Assembly: GCA_023245565.1 (NCBI GenBank)
Contig: JAHFKB010000015.1
Coordinates: 1-21,050, forward strand
Direction of reading: 5' to 3'
DNA length: 21,050 bases
Source of the DNA: an archaeon
Lineage (GTDB): Archaea; Nanobdellota; Nanobdellia; SCGC-AAA011-G17; GW2011-AR18
Position numbers and translations under genes: made by a program. The notes under the pieces were generated by a model that saw nothing but the letters and a program-made list of their open reading frames with translations, made no database searches and was not told the origin of the DNA. Numbering within the stretch: the stretch's first letter is position 1; every line of letters starts with the position of its first letter. Below are positions 6,480 to 14,251 of this stretch, one piece after another.

Positions 6480-8236
6480 TTTAACTCCTTTAATTCTTGT
6501 AATATCTCTTTTACTAAATCAAACCCACCTTGCCAAAATTTCTCATCTTCAATATCAATTCCAATTTCTTTTAAAACTTTAGCAGGATTTTCTGATCCAC
6601 CATAACTTAATATTTTTAAATATTTAGGAACAAAACTCTTGCCTTCTTTTTTATATTTTTCATAAAGAGCAAAAACTAATAAATTTCCAAATGCATAAGA
6701 ATAACAATAAAATGGAGTATGATAAATATGAGGTATAGAAATCCATTCATATTTAAATTCTTCAGGTATTTTAATTGAATTACCAAATTGTTCTTTTAAA
6801 TTTTCTAAATATAAAAAATTTAATTTATTTAAATCAGCACCTTTAGAAATTTCTTCATGAGCTTTAATCTCAAATATAATAAAATAAATTTGTCTAATTA
6901 TTGTTGCATAAGTATCATCTAACTTATTAATAAGCAAACTTTTTTTAGTTTCTTTATCTTTTATATCTTTAATTAAATCTTCAAATAATAACATTTCCCC
7001 AAATACAGAAGCAGTCTCAGCTAATACTAAAGGAGGATGACATGTTAACGGAGAATGTTTACTAGCTAATAAATCATGAACTCCATGACCTAACTCATGA
7101 GCTAAAGTAAATACTTCTCTTATATTTCCATTATAATTTAATAAAACATAAGGAGTAATTCCAGGAGAAATGTCCATACAATAAGCTCCACCCATTTTAT
7201 TTTTCCTTACTTCATAATCAACATGATCACTATCAATAATTTTCTTAGCTAATTTATATATATCTTCAGAATAATTTTTATAAGCATTAAAAACAAGTTG
7301 TTGTGCTTTATTATAATTATATTTAACATTCTTCTCTTTATAACTAGTATAAATATCATATCTACTCATATTTTTGATTTTACATAATTTAGATTTTAAT
7401 TTAAAATAATCTTGGAAAATATATCTATTTTTTCTACAGACTTCTATTAAAGTTTTAATAGTCTTATCAGTAATATCATTTCCTTTATTTCTAGAAGTAA
7501 TTGGTTCTTTATACCCTCTTAATTTTAAACATTCATTTCCCCAGTCTAAAACAACATTCCTATAAATTTCATTTAAAACATCACTATGTTTACTATAAAC
7601 TTTATATAATTCTTGATAAGCAGATTTTCTTATTTTAGGATCTTTATCTTTAACATAATTAGTTAATTCTCCTCTTGTTAATTCTTTTTTCTTGCCTTTT
7701 ATAATTAAAGTAAATAAAAAATCATTAGTTATTATATCATATAATTTAATTAAAGCCCCGCCACCAGTTATATCTTTTAAATTAATTATTTTTTCTTCAG
7801 CTTCAGTTAAAGTATATGGTTTCATAACTCTAATAAATTCTAAATAATGTTTATATTCATTAGGAACACTATTAATTATTCTTAAAGAATTTTTTTCATC
7901 TATATTTTTAAACCATAGAGAAAAAAACATTGTTCTATTGCTGACATCAACACTAATTTGTTCTACACTAGTTCTAAAACTCTTAGATTTTTGATCACTA
8001 GTATTTTCTGAAAACCATAAATAAGAATAATCTACCAATCTAGAAATAATTACTGAAATTTTTTCATATTTATTTATAATATTCATAAATTCATTAATAC
8101 TTATTTCAGGATTTAATTTAGTTCTATAATTTTCAATAAATTTAACATGATTTTCTAATTCTTCTAATAGTTTATTATATTCCTTAGAATTAATTTCAGG
8201 TAAAATATCTCTTTTATTCCATGTCTTTATAGGCAT
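6476..8236 (-). CDS. pepF: oligoendopeptidase F, M3B metallopeptidase
   Basis: A cytoplasmic zinc peptidase that cuts short peptides left by proteasomes or taken up from outside. At 586 residues it has the normal length of the M3B family. The zinc site is complete: HELGH (380-384) inside FTLAHELGHGVHDLL, with the third ligand Glu407 in LAETAS. The M3 hallmarks MDISPGITPYVLLNYNG (354-370), the substrate-side IPHIYHTPFYCYSYAFGN (501-518) and SYGGSENP (544-551) are present. The M3B family is mostly bacterial, with archaeal members that look acquired. It lies 36 bp after a small membrane protein gene on the same strand. Confidence 0.95.
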   Translation of the reverse strand: MPIKTWNKRDILPEINSKEYNKLLEELENHVKFIENYRTKLNPEISINEFMNIINKYEKISVIISRLVDYSYLWFSENTSDQKSKSFRTSVEQISVDVSNRTMFFSLWFKNIDEKNSLRIINSVPNEYKHYLEFIRVMKPYTLTEAEEKIINLKDITGGGALIKLYDIITNDFLFTLIIKGKKKELTRGELTNYVKDKDPKIRKSAYQELYKVYSKHSDVLNEIYRNVVLDWGNECLKLRGYKEPITSRNKGNDITDKTIKTLIEVCRKNRYIFQDYFKLKSKLCKIKNMSRYDIYTSYKEKNVKYNYNKAQQLVFNAYKNYSEDIYKLAKKIIDSDHVDYEVRKNKMGGAYCMDISPGITPYVLLNYNGNIREVFTLAHELGHGVHDLLASKHSPLTCHPPLVLAETASVFGEMLLFEDLIKDIKDKETKKSLLINKLDDTYATIIRQIYFIIFEIKAHEEISKGADLNKLNFLYLENLKEQFGNSIKIPEEFKYEWISIPHIYHTPFYCYSYAFGNLLVFALYEKYKKEGKSFVPKYLKILSYGGSENPAKVLKEIGIDIEDEKFWQGGFDLVKEILQELKELN

Positions 8237-8272
8237 AACTTAAAAAACAATATTAACTATAAAAAACTATCC

Positions 8273-8701
8273 CTAACAAGTTTTTGTATAAAATCTATAA
8301 ATGAAAAAAGAAATTATAATAAGATAAGTTACAAAAAAAATCCAGGTATTTCTTTGATAATCTGGCAATAAATTTTTCATATTGTGATCAGCTTCAAATT
8401 TTTTTCTTGTCTGTTCTTCCCAATTTTTATTGTAGATGTCATTAATATTTTTTTTATTTGATTCATCTTGCCAATAATTATTATAAATTATATTAAGTTG
8501 TGCAATTTTTTCATTAAAATGGTTTTCTCTAATCCATTCAACTAAACCATAAATAACAGTAATAATGCAAAGGAGAGCTAATTTTCCTTGTGAAATTATT
8601 TTTGATTCAGAAAATAAGTTAATTAATAAAATAACCCCAGCAAGAACTAATAGATAGGTATAGTGGTTTTTTATTTTTAAATTTTTAAAAGGATTTTCCA
8701 T
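8273..8701 (-). CDS. small membrane protein, 142 aa
   Basis: I cannot name a family. Three hydrophobic segments are visible: about 14-31 (YTYLLVLAGVILLINLF), 37-56 (ISQGKLALLCIITVIYGLVE) and 119-138 (TWIFFVTYLIIISFFIYRFY). A hydrophilic, Asn/Lys-rich stretch of about 60 residues (58-118) lies between the second and third. It is an integral membrane protein of unknown role. It is on the same strand as pepF and 36 bp upstream, so the two may be co-transcribed, although pepF has its own TATA-like element. Confidence 0.7.
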   Translation of the reverse strand: MENPFKNLKIKNHYTYLLVLAGVILLINLFSESKIISQGKLALLCIITVIYGLVEWIRENHFNEKIAQLNIIYNNYWQDESNKKNINDIYNKNWEEQTRKKFEADHNMKNLLPDYQRNTWIFFVTYLIIISFFIYRFYTKTC

Positions 8702-8793
8702 TAAGAACTTAAGCTAAGATCCTATAAAAAACTAACTTTTAGTATTTTTGGACAAAATCCATTTAATGGGCAAAAAAAATAAGAATAATTAAA

Positions 8794-8803
8794 CTTATAA
8801 ATA
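8794..8803 (+). promoter_or_regulatory. TATA box of aspS transcription unit
   Basis: CTTATAAATA is centred about 24 nt before the ATG at 8823, not before the aspS ATG at 8953. By the spacing seen at other genes here, transcription should start at the mini-ORF, giving aspS an unusually long leader of about 130 nt. Confidence 0.5.
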
Positions 8804-8822
8804 TAATAAAAACTTCAATTTT

Positions 8823-8876
8823 ATGGCAGAAACAGCTCTTAGAACTCATACTTGTGGAGAATTAATAATGCAATAA
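8823..8876 (+). pseudogene. aspS 5'-end copy: 17-codon leader ORF or scar
   Basis: This short frame encodes MAETALRTHTCGELIMQ and a stop. It aligns without gaps to the first residues of the downstream synthetase, MFETNYRTHTCGDLTSKE: ET, RTHTCG and L match, with E for D. It is therefore a partial second copy of an aspS start, diverged at the DNA level. It has its own well-placed TATA box. The 76 bp between it and the real aspS contain no clear continuation. It could be a scar of gene duplication or replacement, or a translated leader peptide affecting aspS expression. Confidence 0.75.
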
Positions 8877-8952
8877 TTGAAGAATTTAGAAACTCATATG
8901 AACTAGGAGAATCTGCTAACAGCTAGATTAAATAAAATTCAAGAGCAAAAAA

Positions 8953-10716
8953 ATGTTTGAAACAAATTACAGAACACACACATGCGGGGATTTAACTTCT
9001 AAAGAATTAAAGAAGGAAGTGAAATTATGTGGGTGGGTAAGTTCGAGAAGAGATCATGGTGGAATTATATTTATAGATTTAAGGGATAGATATGGTTTTA
9101 CACAAATAGTTCTTGATCCTAAAAAAATACCAGAAGCAAATAAACTAAAGAGAGAATGGTGTATTAGTGTAAAAGGATTAATAAGAGCAAGACCGAAAGG
9201 AATGGAAAATCCAAAATTAGTTACAGGTCAAATTGAAATCGATGTAAATAATTTAGAAGTAATCAGTGAATCAGAAGTTCCACCATTTGAGATTGATGAT
9301 AGAATGGAAGCAAATGAAGAATTAAGATTAAAATATAGATATTTAGATTTAAGAAGACCAACAATGCAAGAGAATTTAGCAATTAGACATAGAATAGCCC
9401 AAGCTGCTAGAGAATATCTTTCATCACAAGGATTTTTAGAAATAGAAACTCCAATATTAGTAAAACCAACTCCAGAAGGAGCTCGTGACTATTTAGTACC
9501 AAGTAGAATAAATCCTGGTAAGTTTTATGCTTTACCTCAAAGTCCACAATTATACAAACAAATTTTAATGGTTGCCGGATGCGACAGATATTTTCAATTA
9601 GCAAGATGTCTTAGAGATGAAGACTTACGTGCAGATAGACAACCAGAACATACTCAAATTGATATAGAAATGAGCTTCGCTACTGAAGAAGATATATTTA
9701 AAATTGTTGAAAGTTTGATGGAATCAGTATGTAAAACTAGAAATATAAAAATAAAAAAACCATTTGATAGAATTACTTACAATGAAGCAATGTCAAAATA
9801 TGGTTCAGATAAACCAGATATAAGATTTGGATTAGAATTTGTAGATGCTACAGAAATTGTAAAGAATTCAAGTTTCGAAGTATTCAAATCAGCAATAAAT
9901 AATAAAGGAATTGTTAAATGTTTAAATGCAACTGGTTGTGCTAAACTTTCTAGAACTGAAATAGATGAATTAATAGAATTAGCAAAAATACATCATGCTA
10001 AAGGTATGGCTTGGGCTAAAGTAGAAAAAGGAAAATTAGAAAGTTCCATAACAAAATATTTCGATGAAAAATTACAAAAAGAATTAATAAAATTAACTAA
10101 AGCTAAAGATGGAGACTTACTATTATTTATTGCTGACAATTTTAAAACTGCATGTACTGCACTTGGACAAGTTAGATTAACAATTGCTCAAAAATTAAAT
10201 ATAATTCCTAAAAATGAATATAAATTCTGCTGGATTACAGATTTTCCACTGTTTGCATGGAATGAAGAGGAACAAAGATTTGAACCAGAACACCATCCTT
10301 TCTGTATGCCAAAAAAAGAACATATTAAATTATTAGATTCAGATCCTGGCAAAGTTTATGCTACACTCTATGATCTGGTGTTAAATGGTGTTGAATTATG
10401 CTCTGGCAGTTTACGTATACACAAACCAGAAATTCAAAAGAAAATATTTTCTATTATAGGATTAAGCGAACAAGAAGCAGAGAAAAAATTCGGATTTTTA
10501 TTAGAAGCCTATAAATATGCTGGTCCTCCCCATGGTGGTGTCGGAATTGGTGTAGATAGATTAGTAACATTATTAATTGGATTAAATGATATTAGAGAAG
10601 TTATTGCCTTCCCTAAAAATAAAGCAGCAGAATGTCCAATGGATGGATCACCGGGCGACATTGATCCAAAGCAATTAAAAGAACTTCACTTAAAGTTAGA
10701 TATAGTAAAAAAATAA
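8953..10716 (+). CDS. aspS: aspartyl-tRNA synthetase, bacterial type with GAD insertion
   Basis: A class II synthetase that charges tRNA-Asp, and possibly tRNA-Asn. At 587 residues it has the bacterial length; archaeal AspRS is about 430. Domains in order: OB-fold anticodon binding (about 6-105, with CGWVSSRRDHGG and FIDLRDR), motif 2 region FQLARCLRDEDLRADRQPEH (214-233), a GAD-type insertion (about 288-415), HHPFCMP (447-453), and motif 3 GVGIGVDRLVTLLIG (529-543) followed by the bacterial tail segment IDPKQLKELHL (570-580). It is complete. The start at 8953 gives a normal N-terminus. No strong Shine-Dalgarno precedes it. Whether it is discriminating or also serves tRNA-Asn cannot be decided here. 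Horizontal origin from bacteria is likely. Confidence 0.97.
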   Translation: MFETNYRTHTCGDLTSKELKKEVKLCGWVSSRRDHGGIIFIDLRDRYGFTQIVLDPKKIPEANKLKREWCISVKGLIRARPKGMENPKLVTGQIEIDVNNLEVISESEVPPFEIDDRMEANEELRLKYRYLDLRRPTMQENLAIRHRIAQAAREYLSSQGFLEIETPILVKPTPEGARDYLVPSRINPGKFYALPQSPQLYKQILMVAGCDRYFQLARCLRDEDLRADRQPEHTQIDIEMSFATEEDIFKIVESLMESVCKTRNIKIKKPFDRITYNEAMSKYGSDKPDIRFGLEFVDATEIVKNSSFEVFKSAINNKGIVKCLNATGCAKLSRTEIDELIELAKIHHAKGMAWAKVEKGKLESSITKYFDEKLQKELIKLTKAKDGDLLLFIADNFKTACTALGQVRLTIAQKLNIIPKNEYKFCWITDFPLFAWNEEEQRFEPEHHPFCMPKKEHIKLLDSDPGKVYATLYDLVLNGVELCSGSLRIHKPEIQKKIFSIIGLSEQEAEKKFGFLLEAYKYAGPPHGGVGIGVDRLVTLLIGLNDIREVIAFPKNKAAECPMDGSPGDIDPKQLKELHLKLDIVKK

Positions 10717-11991
10717 TTATTTATTTGTTAATAAATATCTTGTAATTCCAAAATTATAATAATCTGCAAAAGTAATATTTCCTTCACATTTACCATTTAA
10801 TTCTTTATCAAGATCTGATTTTCTATATTTTCCAGTTTTTTTACAATCATGTTCTAATTCATCAGCTAATATAATTGAATCTTTTAAATTCCTTTTATTA
10901 TTGATATAATATTTAACAGCTTCACTCCATCTATCAGAATTATATCCAAATTTATCAGCATCAGTTTCTGCTTTTGCAAAAATCCAACTCTCACTTGGAG
11001 TTTTAGATATTTTATTAACATTAGCATAAATTGAAGCATCAATTAATCTATCAAAATATTCCCCATAACCCTTATATTGAGTAAATAAAGTAATTCCAGG
11101 ACTTATAAGTGAAGCTACATTAGCCAAAGTTATTTTATCAACATTTTTTACTCTAGAATATGTAGCGAAAAATAAAGGAACAAATATTTCAATAGTATTT
11201 TCTAAACCAAAAATATTAAAAGCATCAAAACATAAAGCTCCAAAACCACTTGCTTTTCTTTCTGTTTCATTATCTTTTATTCCATGTGCTTCAGCAATAG
11301 TTTTACCAAGATCTGTAACATTAAATCCATCAAATGCATATTCTTTTCCAACTTTAACAGCTTCTTCTAATGAAGAACCAGATTTTATTTTAAAATTAAC
11401 AACTTGATCATAAAAAACTCTTCTTCCAATATATCCTTGTAGTTCCATAGCTACTCCAAGTTGAGCATAATTTAATGCCTCATCTAAATTTCCATTTAAA
11501 TTTAAAAAACCATATTTTACATCAGAAGTAAAATCTAAAAATGTTTTAATATCTCCAGAAGAAAATGCTCTTTTTAAAACTCTTACATATCTTTCTCTTT
11601 CTTCTAAATCAAGTTTATTTAAAATAAGACCAACATCATTAATAAAATCTAATGCTGATTCTTTTGAATCTTTATAAGTATTAACAACTAAATCACTTAA
11701 ATCTTTAAGATCTTTTTTATCAGAAATTATAAAAGGTTGAATCACTTCACTAACTTTTTGTTTTTCTTCATTTGAAGCTGTAGTCATTTTAGCAATCCTA
11801 TATGATGCTGAATTATCATCAATTAATTCACTTAATTTTAACATAATTAATGGGTCTCTTATTTGATCATAAATTTCATTAAAAACATCTAAAGAAGTAC
11901 AATCTATAAAAGGAATATTAATTTGATCTCTTAAATAAGCAAATTCCCATTCTCCATTTACATTAAGAGGTATAACTTTAGACCTTTTCAT
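10717..11991 (-). CDS. hypothetical helical protein, 424 aa
   Basis: I do not recognise a family. The sequence is almost wholly helical and acidic/basic mixed, with repeated helix pairs through about 50-340 that could be an alpha-solenoid. There is no signal peptide; a moderately hydrophobic stretch (FGLENTIEIFVPLFFATYSRV, about 265-285) is too broken by charge to call a membrane segment. Two Cys near the C-terminus (HDCKKTGK and GKCEGN) are too few for a clear metal site. A TATA element (CTTATAAATTA on the minus strand) is centred 25 nt before the ATG. Its stop codon directly abuts that of aspS. Confidence 0.75.
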   Translation of the reverse strand: MKRSKVIPLNVNGEWEFAYLRDQINIPFIDCTSLDVFNEIYDQIRDPLIMLKLSELIDDNSASYRIAKMTTASNEEKQKVSEVIQPFIISDKKDLKDLSDLVVNTYKDSKESALDFINDVGLILNKLDLEERERYVRVLKRAFSSGDIKTFLDFTSDVKYGFLNLNGNLDEALNYAQLGVAMELQGYIGRRVFYDQVVNFKIKSGSSLEEAVKVGKEYAFDGFNVTDLGKTIAEAHGIKDNETERKASGFGALCFDAFNIFGLENTIEIFVPLFFATYSRVKNVDKITLANVASLISPGITLFTQYKGYGEYFDRLIDASIYANVNKISKTPSESWIFAKAETDADKFGYNSDRWSEAVKYYINNKRNLKDSIILADELEHDCKKTGKYRKSDLDKELNGKCEGNITFADYYNFGITRYLLTNK

Positions 11992-12053
11992 AAAGAAATT
12001 AATAGCTTTTAATTTATAAGATTATCTATTTTAATCACTTATAGGTAACAACA

Positions 12054-12977
12054 TTAATCTAAGTTATAAGCTGTATAAAAGCCTAGAATATAGCTTAAAG
12101 CATGAGAAGCTCTTAATGGTTTTTTTCCTTCTGGAGTTAATCTAAAACAATAATCTAATTTATCTCTTGTTTCTTGACTTAATCCAAATTTATCATCACC
12201 AAAAATTAAAGCAATTTTTTTATCTTTTAATATTAAATTTTTCATATCTTTTTCATTTTTATCAGAATGTTTACTAAAGCCAACTAACAAATAATCTTTA
12301 GGTAAAGAATCACTAATTATTAATTTAAACTTATCATATTCTATGCCTTTTGTTTCTTCTTTAGCTTTCTTAAGTATTTTCTCAAAGTTTATTTTATCTT
12401 TAGTTATAATATGTAATTGAATTTTAAATATCCAGCACAATCTTAAAAAATCACTAACTTCACTAACTAAATTAGGATTTTCTAATACAGCAATAAATTT
12501 ACTCATATCAATTTTTAAGATATTTGAGTTATTTAAACTATTTGAATAACTAATTCTATAATTTAATTTACTATCTATCTTTTTAAATTCTATATATATT
12601 AAACTAGAGTTTTCTTGAAATAAAACACCTTCATATTTTAAGTAAGGATTAATATGCTTGTAAATTGATCTAGCTGATATAGGAACTTTGTTATGAAAAT
12701 GAGTTTCAATAAAGTAATTTTTAATTTCTTTATCTTTGCATAATTTTAAACAATCTTCTTTTATAGTTTTAAAACTAAAATCTTTCCAATCATTAAACAA
12801 AACAACAAGCTTAGATATCTCTTGAAATCCACTAAGTTTTTCTATATTTAATTTTGTTTCAACTATAATATTTTTTCCTTCATCTAAAAATAAAGAAGAT
12901 TTATCTAATAAAATAATTTTATTCTTTAATTTATTTATATCTAAATTAAACCTATTTAAAAATAATAAATATTTCAT
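12054..12977 (-). CDS. THUMP-SPOUT RNA methyltransferase (predicted)
   Basis: The C-terminal part carries the knotted SPOUT/SpoU methyltransferase signature: motif 1-like FIAVLENPNLVSEVSDFLRL (161-180), motif 2 ALIFGDDKFGLS (256-267) and motif 3 PLRASHALSYILGFY (287-301). The segment about 85-145 (NYFIETHFHNKVPISARSIY onward, ending LNYRISYS) resembles a THUMP RNA-binding domain, so the enzyme probably methylates tRNA. In typical SpoU enzymes motif 3 has N/S-V-S/A; here RASHALS substitutes, and motif 1 is weak, so the target or mechanism may differ. It lies in a leftward run with the RaiA-like gene. The family is a confident SPOUT call; THUMP is moderately supported. Confidence 0.72.
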   Translation of the reverse strand: MKYLLFLNRFNLDINKLKNKIILLDKSSLFLDEGKNIIVETKLNIEKLSGFQEISKLVVLFNDWKDFSFKTIKEDCLKLCKDKEIKNYFIETHFHNKVPISARSIYKHINPYLKYEGVLFQENSSLIYIEFKKIDSKLNYRISYSNSLNNSNILKIDMSKFIAVLENPNLVSEVSDFLRLCWIFKIQLHIITKDKINFEKILKKAKEETKGIEYDKFKLIISDSLPKDYLLVGFSKHSDKNEKDMKNLILKDKKIALIFGDDKFGLSQETRDKLDYCFRLTPEGKKPLRASHALSYILGFYTAYNLD

Positions 12978-13024
12978 AAAAAAATAAAAAACTAGAAGTT
13001 AATAAATCCATTCTTATTTAAAAA

Positions 13025-13402
13025 TTATATGGCTCTAAACCTTTCTCCATATAGTTCTTTCACAACAAATTTATTTACTTCAATTACCAAAGAATTTAAT
13101 CCACCTCTTAGTGCTTGTTTAATTCCCCAGCCATTGCTGTTAATTGAAATAACACCATATTCTGTGTTTGCAGAAAGACTACAAAAGACTAAAGGTTTTC
13201 CCAAATAAGTGTCATTAAATTCTTTTATATGTACACTTAAATCATATATATCTTTCTCTTCACTATGTTTGCTAAAGAAAGCCGCTATATAATTTTTCAG
13301 TTCTTCTTTATCAATCACTCCTAAATCTCCATATAAATCTATATCTACTCCATTTACTAATTCCATATCCCCATCTATACCTTCTATTTCTCCCATTGTC
13401 AT
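13025..13402 (-). CDS. possible RaiA/HPF-like ribosome-associated protein
   Basis: A 125-residue protein whose middle and C-terminal parts (VDIDLYGDLG, DLSVHIKEFNDTYLGKPLVF, CSLSANTEYGVISINSNGWG and IKQALRGGLNSLVIEVNKF) follow the strand-helix order of ribosome hibernation factors: an SVHIKEF strand, a thin beta sheet ending in a W-G turn, then a long helix. The match is by eye and modest. If right, it would bind idle ribosomes. The start has GGGGTGG 5 nt before the ATG, one of few strong Shine-Dalgarno sites here, and a TTTATATAC box about 60 nt upstream, so it has a real leader. In-frame ATG at 13396 is an alternative start. Confidence 0.6.
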   Translation of the reverse strand: MTMGEIEGIDGDMELVNGVDIDLYGDLGVIDKEELKNYIAAFFSKHSEEKDIYDLSVHIKEFNDTYLGKPLVFCSLSANTEYGVISINSNGWGIKQALRGGLNSLVIEVNKFVVKELYGERFRAI

Positions 13403-13459
13403 TTAATCCACCCCGAAATATTGTTAGTTATTGTTTTATTTATATGTAACCTATATATT

Positions 13460-13468
13460 GTATATAAA
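13460..13468 (-). promoter_or_regulatory. TATA box TTTATATAC
   Basis: On the minus strand TTTATATAC lies about 62 nt before the ATG of the 125-aa gene, predicting a leader of roughly 35 nt that contains its GGGGTGG ribosome-binding site. The same nine bases recur before two other genes (15646-15654 and 18497-18505). Confidence 0.5.
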
Positions 13469-13520
13469 ATTAGAATTAAAAAGTAAATTATGAATTAATA
13501 TAAAATAATTTTATCTAGAA

Positions 13521-13533
13521 AGATTTTAAAAGG
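13521..13533 (+). promoter_or_regulatory. tRNA-Leu promoter
   Basis: AGATTTTAAAAGG is centred about 30 nt before the 5' end of the tRNA, the usual place for an archaeal tRNA TATA box, with transcription starting a few bases before the mature end. Confidence 0.45.
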
Positions 13534-13556
13534 AAAAGCAAGTTCATTCTTATTAT

Positions 13557-13639
13557 GCGGGGGTGCCGGAGTGGCCAAACGGGGTAGTCTCAAAAGCTAC
13601 TGACTTAGGTCTACGTAGGTTCGAACCCTACCTCCCGCA
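13557..13639 (+). tRNA. tRNA-Leu (anticodon CAA)
   Basis: A class II tRNA of 83 nt folded by eye. The acceptor stem is GCGGGGG (13557-13563) with CTCCCGC (13632-13638), one G-U pair, and discriminator A at 13639. The D arm has CCG/CGG. The anticodon stem GTAGT/GCTAC holds the loop CTCAAAA, with T33 followed by anticodon CAA, which reads UUG leucine codons. The long variable arm GAC-TTAG-GTC is typical of tRNA-Leu, and the T arm is GTAGG-TTCGAAC-CCTAC. No intron is seen and CCA is not encoded, as is usual in archaea. The high GC content of this segment stands out in the AT-rich surroundings. Confidence 0.97.
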
Positions 13640-13640
13640 G

Positions 13641-13922
13641 TTATTTAATTAATTTTTTTACTGTGTTAAATGCTCTAGAAACATCATCTTCTTTTAAGAT
13701 AAAAGTCATTTCTGTTAAAGTAGAAACAATTTCAACTATGTTAATATTTTCCCAGTTAATTGCTTTAGTTAAAATATACAATAGGCCAACAGTTTCTATT
13801 GCTTCTATTGGAATTTTTATAGATAATGAAGAAAGAATTAGTTTAGTAAGATGGTTTGGATTATTTTTATTATTATCTTCAATTATACTAGTGGAGATTT
13901 TAAAATAAGTCTTGCTACTCAA
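13641..13922 (-). pseudogene. ACT-domain protein fragment, N-terminus missing
   Basis: Residues about 35-93 of this frame form one ACT domain: IPIEAIETVGLLYILTKAIN, ENINIVEIVSTLTEMTFIL and KEDDVSRAFNTVKKLI have the beta-alpha-beta-beta-alpha-beta order and the NIVEI/S-T-TEMTF pattern of archaeal ACT proteins that sense small molecules. The only start is a TTG at 13922; the frame is closed by a stop 24 bp further up, so the N-terminal part that such proteins normally carry is absent. It probably lost its 5' end when the AbrB/MazF module arrived. Its stop lies one base from the end of the convergent tRNA. A short functional ACT protein from the TTG cannot be excluded. Confidence 0.55.
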
Positions 13923-13951
13923 AATAATGAGTAATAATTTTATTTATCAAA

Positions 13952-13978
13952 AAATATATAAGTAAGTCTATACTTACT
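13952..13978 (+). promoter_or_regulatory. abrB-mazF promoter with 18-bp operator palindrome
   Basis: AAATATATAA (13952-13961) is a TATA box, followed directly by the perfect inverted repeat AGTAAGT-CTAT-ACTTACT (13961-13978). A further CTTACT half-site occurs at 13982-13987 just before the ATG at 13988. The spacing predicts a leaderless transcript starting near the ATG. A palindrome with an extra half-site between TATA box and start is what an AbrB-type autorepressor would use. Confidence 0.6.
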
Positions 13979-13987
13979 AATCTTACT

Positions 13988-14251
13988 ATGATTGAAACAA
14001 TAACAATATCATCTAAAGGACAAATAGTAATACCTGAAAGAATAAGAGACGAATTAAATATCAAAGAAGGAACAAAATTAGTTTTGTTGGAGAAAGATAA
14101 TTCAATAATTTTAGAAAGAGAGGAAGATTTTCTAAAAAAATTAAATAATCTTGAATTAGAAAAATTAGGTTGGTTAGCATTGTCAGAAAAATCTATGAAA
14201 AAGATATGGGACAATAAAAAAGATAATGAAGTATGGAGTAAATATTTATGA
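13988..14251 (+). CDS. AbrB/SpoVT-type antitoxin
   Basis: This is an 87-residue swapped-hairpin DNA-binding protein. The AbrB signature runs from residue 1: ITISSKGQIVIPERIRDEL followed by NIKEGTKLVLLEKDNSIIL. The remaining 40 residues (FLKKLNNLELEKLGWLALSEK onward) form the toxin-binding tail. Its gene overlaps the MazF-like toxin by four bases (ATGA), so the two are translationally coupled. It should repress its own promoter at the palindrome upstream and neutralise the toxin. Confidence 0.93.
   Translation: MIETITISSKGQIVIPERIRDELNIKEGTKLVLLEKDNSIILEREEDFLKKLNNLELEKLGWLALSEKSMKKIWDNKKDNEVWSKYL

Noticed and set aside
9407..9604. 65-codon open frame on the minus strand
   Set aside because: It is antisense inside the highly conserved aspS coding region and shows no protein pattern of its own.
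13663..13908. 81-codon open frame on the plus strand
   Set aside because: It overlaps the ACT-domain frame on the other strand, which matches a real fold, while this one matches nothing.
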